From Siphonodentalium dalli (lineage: Eukaryota > Mollusca > Scaphopoda > Gadilida > Siphonodentaliidae), in the NCBI GenBank assembly GCA_032622095.1, contig CP136063.1, forward strand, positions 142,511,450 through 142,575,449: a DNA stretch of 64,000 nucleotides. The letters run 5' to 3'. Of this stretch, positions 55,946 through 64,000 are shown piece after piece. A program made the position numbers and the translations under genes. The notes under the pieces are model-generated. The model did no database searches. It had not been told where the DNA came from and was given only the letters and a program-made list of their open reading frames with translations. How positions within the stretch are numbered: position 1 is the first letter of the stretch; every line of letters begins with the position of its first letter.

Positions 55946-58087
55946 AATTGATGAAAATCATGTAAATTGTACTAAATAATGTGTTGTTGGCAGGGTAAGG
56001 GTATCGCATTGTGTCTGCACCAGAACTGAGAGAACGCTGATCAAGTACACCCACAAAAAATAAACAAACAAAGCACATGGCTGAAAAATATGCCAACAAA
56101 ACCTTTAAAAACACAAATATTTATGGCTATACAGTAAAGGTAAAATACCCACTTTAACAGGATAGTTGTGTCCCTTATTAGCAATAGGTTAAAATGTGTG
56201 CATGTGTAAAGTAAAAACACCATCAATTTGATTAAATAAACACAGTTCCAATCCTCTCCCAGTACGTGGCGGATCCAGGAAATTTGAAAAGGGGGGAGCT
56301 ATGTATTATTATATATATGATGCATAGCATCATCCGAGGCGCGAAGCAGCGAGTGGGAAAGAGCAGGATATGGGGGTCTAACCCCCTTCTCGTAAGTGGG
56401 GGTCCGGGGAATTTTTTCGTATACTACATTCAAAATGACGTGTTTTCCTGTGTTCTGGACCCAGTAATATATTGCTTTATATTAGGCCTATATATGGAAC
56501 GGGTAACAATAACCTTCAGTACAATTACGGTATACTATGGAAGGTTAGTGATGAAAGATCAAAGCTTCTTTGAACAGTGAACTTATCTTCTGAAAGTCTG
56601 TGCAAATGTGAATTATCTGGGCGACATGGTGATTTTGGCGCGCCGGACATGCCCACGGAATAAGCCCCCGGAATCACCGGTGCCTAGGCTTTGGGCTGGT
56701 GCATGGGAGAATATTTTATAATTCAGAATGAATACTCGCAATCATGGCTTCTAGTCAGTACTAGTATAGAGGTGTTTCGGCTGGTAATACAATGCATCTA
56801 TCCAACCTCTTAATCCCTCCATTAACCATGCTAATTTTTTCAGTTTTACTTCTAATAGCCATCAGCTTCATGATACACCAGCAAAATAAGTCATCAATAC
56901 AAGCCAAACGGGTGGTCAGATCACACTCCAATCACGTACTCGTTTTATTAGTATAAACACAGTTTTCACCAAAAAATATCTGACACGGAACTGATTAACT
57001 AGTATTCCAATCCCCTATTCATCTACATTCTGGTTGCATCCATAATGTTAATTAAAATATTGTATGTAAATTATTATCTGTTGTGTAAATGTTTGGGTTA
57101 TGAATAAATATATGTTCAGTCAATCAGCTGACTAATGACGATAAGGACACATCCAATTTTAAATGCCATGCATATATACCATTGAAAACGAACCAGCAAT
57201 GTATTTCTATAATATAATTCGAAAATATACTATATGTATACGGTACATGTATACCATATATAGTAGTATGGCGTATGTGCCTTTAGATAATCTCTTTACG
57301 ATGATAATAAAGTGAGTAGATGGGCGCGAAGCGCCCGGGATGGTCGAAAAGATCGAGTGATCTTCTCCTTCACCCCACATCTTTACGATGATACTGCCGC
57401 CAGTGCGTTTTATAGTCCGGGCGTTGATCGGACTACATTGTATAACCTATCGAGTGCACTGTAGACGACTCATGTTTATCATTCATTCGTTCTTTACATA
57501 TAGATGAAAATGTCTAAATTTTGACTCCACTTTCAGAATTGCTATATTTCTTTTTGATATATCACCTCGCAAAAAAATCCTTGCTCTGGCGAAAATAGGG
57601 GGGGGGGGCGCCCCCCTTGGATCCATTTGTCCCCATGTGGGAAATCACTGATGAGCAATGAGGAGCTCCCCTTAAAATCATTCTAGGCGAGTGGCGGGTA
57701 GCTCTCATAAAAAAGGCCGAAGGCCTGAGGGGGAAGTATGGGAGGGGGTCAGGAGGTCTCCCCCGGAAAATTTTGAATATTAGATGCTCTGAGATTGAAT
57801 CTGGAGCCTTTTAACAATGATCCAATCAGTGAACAACACGTTATTATGTGACTTAAGTCACTGTAGTCATTTATCGACATCGACCATGTACTTCGACCAC
57901 GTGGTCACTTTACTTTATTTATCGTTTATTCAATATCTTGACTGATATCATTAATATAAACAAATGAGGCCAACGGGTTTTCGGCTTTTTGACAGTAAAT
58001 CATTCTAATTAATGGGTCATACATTTTGAATGAATTCCTCGATCTATTTTAGTAAATAGCGCATATAATAAAAAGAAAACATTCGTG
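55946..58087. other. Unassigned DNA with G-rich repeat scraps
   Basis: GGCGGATCCAGG (56267) with GGGGGTCTAACCCCC (56372), and GGGGGGCGCCCCCC (57600) with TTGGATCC, look like scraps of one or more dispersed elements. A short GGGCGCGAAGCGCCC hairpin lies at 57321. No coding region is recognised. Confidence 0.35.
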
Positions 58088-58235
58088 TTTTTAGTGAATA
58101 TCGGAATTACCGATCACAGTGAGATACTGGAATCATCACTCGTGATCATGGCCTAAAGGCCACTCGTGATGATTCCAGTATCTCACTCTGACCACTCATG
58201 ATATACTTCCGGTATTCACTCAAAAAACGCAGGTA
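58088..58235. repeat. Long hairpin
   Basis: The inner arms (GTGAGATACTGGAATCATCA and its inverse) span 58119-58186 around a GGCCTAAAGGCC turn. The outer arms TTTTTAGTGAATATCGGAA (58089) and TTCCGGTATTCACTCAAAAA (58209) extend the pairing, with an unpaired stretch on the right. Confidence 0.85.
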
Positions 58236-59205
58236 ACCTTAGCGTCTAAGGTAACCTCTGTATAATAAGTTTAAAAAGCCATGATAAACTATGAGAAAAG
58301 ATGAGAATGAATTTTTTTTCATTGCAATTTTTTTCCTGGACCAAAACCGGACCCACCCCATGGTTTCAACTGTTAAAGGGAGAAATTATGGACAAAAATT
58401 AAAATATAGAGCCCCCCTCACTTGTATAGGGCTATATCATGCACTACTATATGCATCTGATTGTTTCAATTCATTTTGAAGCTGTAATTTGTCTTAGAAA
58501 TGATTTTGGAAAAAAATTGCATGACATCAGAAAAAATCTGCATTCCGGGCTCGGAGACACCCACCCACCCGGTCCTTGTATCCTGTAATTTTTTTCCGAC
58601 CCCCCCCCCCTGTTTGGTCAATTTATTTTCTGCGATGGTTTTACCTCTTCGCTGCTATGACGTCCGTAACTATTACGGATGCAAAAGTGCACGTCGTGTG
58701 CTATATGGTCCGTAGTACCTATACGGACCTACTTCAGCCTACTAGCAGTAGGCCATTATTCATAACTGGAACTCAGAGATTGTTGCATCGGAATAACTGT
58801 ATTTCAAATTTTCAAACAGTATGTGAGGTTCCACGATTTTGAACTATAATAGGCTTTCAACTGAGTCAGTGTTATGGTTCTTGTGATATTCCCGTTATAT
58901 TTTTCCACTGGAAAATGGCAATAACGTCAACAGCCCAGCACACAATACACAATACAACGTCATTTAGCAGCGAAGAGATAAATTAATAGTTTGTTGTTCT
59001 TCGTTGTAATTATAAGCCAACAACGTGTTTTTATCGATTGGTCTATAAGGGTTTAGATGTATTAGTAGACAAACAACATACTTAGTATAATTCCGCTTCG
59101 ACAATGTGCGAAACGGAATAAATTCGGGTTTATTGTCCCTATTGTTGACTTCGATGACGAAATAATATGCGGAATACAAGTACAAGTAGATGAAACACAA
59201 TATAT
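58236..59205. other. No gene recognised
   Basis: Contains a C run (58600-58610) with wording shared with 55720-55780 (GGTCAATTTATTTTC). No gene. Confidence 0.35.
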
Positions 59206-60404
59206 CGATACTATATATTTTGAGACTTCGTATATGTGTGTGTGTACTTCATAGAATCGAAAACGGCTGGCTCGATTGAGTTCAAACTTCCCATATAAGG
59301 GTAAAAAGCCACGAACACCGTAGTTGTCGCGTTTTGGAGAAGATTTAAGCACCATTTCTCCACTCCCAAAATCACCGCAAAGGCACGGCGGGGGTTAATC
59401 GCGTTGATAGTTAAAGAGCGTTCCTATCGCATTGTAGTTGATAAAGAGCGTATATGCCTAATGTCATTCTTACGTCTGGGTATCGGCGTGTGCGTGTAAG
59501 CCTGTAATGGCTGTATGCAGACATGAGCGTGTTGTGTGACGACATTCCCTAGCAGGGACAAATATCTATTAGCCAACATCAAGGCGAGTTTTGCGACGTA
59601 TTAACTCAAATGCTTTCGATCAAACAATATTATCTGTCGCACTCATATTTCGTCATCTGTACGAATCCACTGCAATCGACCAATTTTAGAACGCAGCACA
59701 GTCGCGTTGCCGTTGGTTATGGGGTACACGACGGGATTAATTTAAATATGTCATGTTGGTAACAATATCTAGCCGAGAATTCCTCAGACATACAGACGAA
59801 TGCGACCAGCAAATTTCAAAATTGGTCACTTGACCTCCCCATGAATATCTTCTGGGAAATGCCAGGGAACGTTATCGGGCCATTGTGTGTGTCGCGGTCG
59901 CGCAATTTTAACACTTTCGAGGTAAATACACGTGGTTGTGAATTACGTCACGCCACGTGGGTCCAGGCGGAAGTTAACCTGACCCTTCCAATGCCGCGTA
60001 CGTTAGTGATACCGGAGTTATAGCGTGTGCGTTATGTCTTTTGACTGACCGCAGTGCCCGATCCGCCGAATGTGAACATGTTATCAACTGTTACGGCAGT
60101 CCGTGGCCCACGGCAGTCAATTGCCGTGTCGAATATTGAAGCCTACTGATCAATTCAAGGTCAAATCGGGTAAAACTCGCTGATTTCGACGAAATTGTAC
60201 ACCTAGGTGCAGCATACGTGTCTCGGAAGCTGTTGCAATTGCTTTTTCGAACAAAGCCATGAGACGAAAAATTAAAAAGGCACAATTATTAACTCATTGA
60301 AAAACAAAAAAAATTAATTAAAAAATTTAATTAAAAAATTTAATTAAAACTTAAAAATTGTCATGTTTCTGACGATTGCCGCCAGTGGCGGGCTAACCTG
60401 CTAG
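59206..60404 (+). mobile_element. Non-autonomous Helitron, ~1.2 kb
   Basis: It starts A|TCGATACTATATATTTT, continues GAGACTTCGTATATGTG and AAAACGGCTGGCTCGATTGA, and ends with the hairpin CCGCCAGTGGCGG, then GCTAACCTG, then CTAG followed by T. Both ends match the shorter Helitron at 32850-33475, as do GGGTAAAAAGCCAC and AAAGAGCGTT boxes. There is no Rep/helicase frame. Internal DNA is relatively CpG-rich. Confidence 0.75.
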
Positions 60405-61134
60405 TCTATTATATATTTTGGAAGATCTGTCTGTGTATCTGTGTATCTGTGGTCTGTGTGTGTGTTCGCGATGAACTCGAAAACGGCCGGCCCGATTTCG
60501 ATGAAACTTCGTGTTTGAGGTAACTATCGGTCGGGAAGTGGCATAGGCATATTCATATTCAGATCCGAGGTCAACTTTTCACGTGCCGAGGTCAAATATG
60601 TTTTTACGCCGTTTTGCGCTAATATATTTCAGTTCGGTGCTCACAAATCGATTCGATATAGCGCGAATAATAAATTGCCAGTCATATAATTTGCACGGTT
60701 AGAATCTATGGAGCTTCATATTTCCAATGATGTATCATACGCCTGTGTACGTTTAAAGTTTCTACCTTAATTATCGGGAAGAACGCAGGACCATGCTTCG
60801 CTCATCGAAAAACATTCCGTAAATATATTACGCCGTCAACAGATCGTGACGTGATCGCGTTTAACTCTTAACCGGCCGATGTCGCGTTAACCCATCGCCG
60901 GTCGAGGTATCCGCAAATGACATTGGGCAATATATATATCTTGGAAACGGGTGGAGCTATCGACTTGAAATTTGGTATGTGAATGTATCTTGCCCCGGAT
61001 ACGAATTTTATCGGGTCGCGGAGCCCGTGCGACGCCAGCTTCGCGCATGCGCAGACCAGATCTCGGAAACGGGTGGAGCTATCGACTTGAAATTTGGTTT
61101 TTGAATAGCCCGGACGAAGTCTGGTCACCTTCTA

Positions 61135-61135
<1 letters not shown>
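60405..61135 (+). mobile_element. Second Helitron of a different subfamily, directly abutting
   Basis: It begins TCTATTATATATTTTGG right after the CTAG of the preceding element. It carries ACTCGAAAACGGCCGGCCCG near its 5' end, as many Helitrons do, and ends with the hairpin CCGGACGAAGTCTGG, then TCACCTT, then CTAG|T (61132-61135). Inside, GGAAACGGGTGGAGCTATCG and ACTTGAAATTTGGT occur twice (60948, 61068). No coding region. Confidence 0.7.
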
Positions 61136-61168
<33 letters not shown>

Positions 61169-61170
61169 CT
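61136..61170. repeat. (TA)n microsatellite
   Basis: TA run directly after the Helitron 3' end. Confidence 0.9.
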
Positions 61171-61232
61171 AACACACACACAGACCACAGATACACAGAT
61201 ACACAGACAGATCTTCCAAAATATATAATAGA
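61171..61232 (-). mobile_element. Inverted copy of the first 62 bases of the second Helitron
   Basis: Read on the minus strand it is identical or nearly so to 60405-60470 (TCTATTATATATTTTGG, then AAGATCTGTCTGTGTATCTG). It breaks off into the TA run. Confidence 0.85.
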
Positions 61233-61261
61233 TATATATATATATATATCTATATCTATAT

Positions 61262-61430
61262 TTGCGACTGTCTGTCTGTCTGTCTGTGTTCTATAGAAAT
61301 TCACAGGGGACCATCTAGATGATGCCAAAGGGGTCTACTAGGAGTAGCTTTTTACGAGCAAGATAATTGTCGGGGTTAGAATTTTCTAAAGTGACGCCGT
61401 TGTTGTCAGGGGCAGAAAAGTGGAGGGGCA
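61262..61430 (+). repeat. Head segment shared with 62590-62750
   Basis: CTGTCTGTCTGTCTGTG is followed by TTCTATAGAAATTCAC, GTCTACTAGGAGTAGC, TTTTTACGAGCAAGATAAT and TTTTCTAAAGTGACGC. The same sequence of boxes occurs at 62590-62735 with moderate divergence, so one element or a large repeat unit is duplicated here. Confidence 0.65.
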
Positions 61431-62580
61431 GAAAAAGAATTTGTCGCCGATTGCCACCAAACTTATATATAATCATCCCCATAATATGAGGAATCTAATG
61501 GCGTGGTTTAAATATGGCAACGTCGCGCCGTTCGCGTCAGGGGTGCCCGGAAGGGGGGGGGGGGCAGATTTTTTTCTGTCGCCGATTACACGAAACTTTC
61601 ATATAATCATCCCCATGATATGAAGAATCCAACGGTGTGGTTTAAATATGTCAAAAGTGGCGTCGTTTGAGTCAGGGATGAACGGAAGGGGAGAGGGGCA
61701 CCAAAATTGATAAAACTAATTTTAGCGCCGATTTCCACCAAATTGATATATATTCTTCTTCATGATACACAAGGAATCTAATTGTGCGATTTAACAACGC
61801 CAAATTGTTGTTTTTGGATGACAGATTGTGAGGGGGTGGGCACTAAATTTGATAATAAGTCGCCGATTGCCACCACACTTATACAAAATCATCCCCATGA
61901 GGAGTCTAATGGTGTGGCTTTTATCTGTCAAATGTGGCCTCATTCGAGTCAGGGTTGCATTGAAAGGGACAGGGGCACCAAAATTGATGCACAATTTTTT
62001 AGCGCCAATTTCCACCATTATCCATGATACGAGGAATCTAATCGTGATATAAAGACGCCATATTGGTGCTGTTTGTGTGAGAGATGGAGAGGGGAGGGAT
62101 TGGCACCAAATTTGATAAAAAAATTGTTTAGTCGCCGATTATCACCAAACTTATAAACAATCATCTCCATGATATCAGGAGTGTAATCGTGTGGTTTAAG
62201 GATGTCACAAGTGGGGCCATTCGAGTCAGTGGTGTATAGAGATGAGAGGGACACAAAAAATTATATCTATATGTTTAGTACCGATTTCCACCAGATTGAT
62301 ACATATTCTTCTCCGTGATACGAGGTATCTTATCGTGTGGTTTAGATACACCAAATTGGTGCCGTATGGGTGAGAGATATGGGAACCTTAAATTTGATAC
62401 GAATTTGTATACTCGCCAATTTTCACCAATTTCATATATATGCATCTCTAATCTCTAATGAGTCTTAGTGTGCGCAGCTTGAGTCCGAAATAGGGACGGG
62501 AGGGTCACCAAAACTGAAACAAAATATTTTTAGTACCAATTACCATCAAATTCAGACACGTTCTTCTCAAATGATACAAG
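61431..62580. repeat. Tandem array, ~130-bp unit, about nine diverged copies
   Basis: Each unit has a GTCGCCGATTGCCACCAAAC-like box, an ATAATCATCCCCATGATATG-like box, GAATCTAATGGTGTGGTTTA and TTCGAGTCAGGG-like boxes. Units start near 61437, 61570, 61725, 61858, 61998, 62130, 62275, 62410 and 62525. Open frames crossing them are artefacts. Confidence 0.8.
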
Positions 62581-63010
62581 AAATAAAATCGTGCTGTCTG
62601 TCTGTCTTTTTGTCTGTCTGTGTGCGTTCTATATATAACTTCACGCGGTACAATCGAGATGGCACCAAGGCGTTCTAAGAGGGGTAACTTTTTACAAGGA
62701 AGATAATGGTGCGGGTTAAAATTTTCTAAAATGACGCTGTTGGTGGGAGGGGAAATTTAAAAAATATGGTGAAATAGTTTTGTCGCTGATTTCCACCAAA
62801 CGAATACATAATCACCTTCGCAATATGGCGTTGTTCGAGTCAGCGTTGCATCAACAATTGATTTAATAAACCAAATTCCACCAAATTCATACACGTTTTT
62901 CTCTAATGATATACCATGAATTAAATCACATTTGGTGTCGTTTGCATCACGGATGGCGATCGGATATGCACTATCATTGATAAGATTGCTATTCGCCGAT
63001 ATCCACATAT
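62581..63010 (+). repeat. Second head segment plus one or two ~130-bp units
   Basis: Second copy of the segment at 61262-61430, then GTCGCTGATTTCCACCAAAC and further degenerate units to about 63010. Confidence 0.6.
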
Positions 63011-64000
63011 AAGTTATATACAGTCACCAGGCCATCTCCATATCATTTTAAGTAGTTGGGCGTTCACATTTCACAATCCCGACATATGGTGACCCACATA
63101 AGTCACTTGAACAATTATATCTTCTTAACTGTCATATTTATATGGGAATGGTAATCAAGGCATTCACACAATGAGCTAGCAAAAAGAGATAACTAGAAGA
63201 AGCATTAAACGTATATTTATCATTCTATTGAAGAGATACATATATTCGTGCAAACTGAGAGACCTCGAACCGTCAGAGGATTGCATATATATAATAACAA
63301 AATTTAGTCTGTTCCATTCAATACAGTTTCCACAAAAAGTTACAATTTGTCAAGAGATATGGAAGGCCTGTTCAAAAATAGTGGTCACAGTGTGCAGTCA
63401 AATATAGTTTCTTCTGATATACAATAAAATTCAGTTAGTAGCACAAGACTTTTCAGGATTCTACCAATACTGAGATCTGACAAGGGTTTTAGAACAGACT
63501 CATCGACTGACATAACCAACTCAAAATTTCGCTCTGTGTCTGGCACATGTAGCTGATATATCTGCGCAGCAACATTTCGTTTAAACTAAGAATATTTAGC
63601 CAATATATAGCACCATGAACAGAGGAGCACCTGGAAATTTCTTTGAAACATCTGTATCTTCATGGAGATATGATAGCCAGGTGTCCTCGATATCTTAGTC
63701 CAACCCACTAGATTGATTGATACATCTCAATATGTAAAACCCAATTATCATCTTTTATCGAACTAATGTGTTTATGATGTTCATGTATCATAGTATAACG
63801 TCTAATGTATACGCAGTTGTAAATAAATAAATACTTCATTATTGGTAGAACGGATTAATCGCGATAAACAGAATGACAATTGACAAGGTGAGCCACTACT
63901 TATATTCCATGACTGTAATAATCATGTTTTGTGATCCTATTTGAATATACAATTTATGAGAAAACGTATAACACTTTAAGCAAGAGCATTCTCTATTCCC
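63011..64000. other. No gene recognised
   Basis: AT-rich DNA to the end of the window without recognised coding, RNA or repeat content. Confidence 0.35.

Noticed and set aside
55645-56114. Overlapping proline/glycine-rich frames on both strands
   Set aside because: They are produced by a G run and a 43-bp minisatellite.
57290-57380. Possible tRNA or structured RNA around GGGCGCGAAGCGCCC
   Set aside because: Only one short hairpin; no tRNA arms or A/B boxes.
61782-62254. Overlapping frames on both strands
   Set aside because: They lie in the ~130-bp tandem array and change frame from unit to unit.

Overview
The window looks like intergenic or repeat-rich nuclear DNA from an invertebrate animal, most likely a marine mollusc (perhaps a bivalve). 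It is AT-rich and has no operon-like gene packing. It carries animal-type retroelements: Nimb-like and CR1/L2-like LINEs, a Ty3/gypsy element, a Penelope-like element (PLE), tRNA- and 5S-derived SINE-like copies and Helitrons. Some background repeats resemble ones I remember from bivalve genomes, such as 'GGGCCATAACTCTGG' near 52290. I find no intact host protein-coding gene, no tRNA gene and no CRISPR array. Species is not determinable here.

Layout. 1-2985: the end of a LINE, then a degenerate gene for a FEN/XPG-like nuclease-fold protein, then a duplicated non-coding block. 4825-5920: a TIR element with TTA target duplications. 6395-7345: a LINE 3' end. 7800-12340: long AT-rich repeats split by a CR1/L2-like LINE (9955-12240). 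12347-17500: a decayed Ty3/gypsy pol, broken twice inside its integrase, once by a 1041-bp insertion and once by a clean piggyBac-type non-autonomous element (15250-16810, TTAA on both sides). 17676-18384: a TA-flanked MITE. 19803-20369: a LINE fragment ending in a hairpin. 20731-27623: a 6.9-kb inverted-repeat element whose ~1.5-kb arms both carry the C-terminal part of the same nuclease-like family as at 860-2290. Its core is a 42-bp minisatellite interrupted by a LINE with a 12-bp target duplication. 27772-30460: a 219-bp tandem repeat split by a 2.2-kb insertion that holds a 5S-rRNA-like segment. 31310-32605: another LINE. 32850-33475: a Helitron. 36010-36270 and 52891-53140: two SINE copies. 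39270-39600: the only CpG-rich patch that resembles a host promoter or first exon. 46040-49060: a chimeric retroelement in which a LINE apurinic-type endonuclease is joined in frame to a Penelope RT that runs on to a GIY-YIG nuclease. 50389-50779: a foldback element with 11-bp target duplications. 59206-61135: two Helitrons abutting head to tail. 61430-62580: a ~130-bp tandem array.

How it fits together. The window is a layered graveyard of mobile elements, and the order of nesting can be read: the LINE lies inside the minisatellite, which lies inside the large inverted-repeat element; piggyBac and another insertion lie inside gypsy. Two things stand out. One is the in-frame endonuclease / PLE RT / GIY-YIG chimera. 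The other is a nuclease-like gene family that appears both as a free decayed gene and inside the arms of a large inverted-repeat element. A third pattern is long, near-perfect hairpins placed exactly at one edge of several insertions. Family names were assigned by reading motifs, without database searches.
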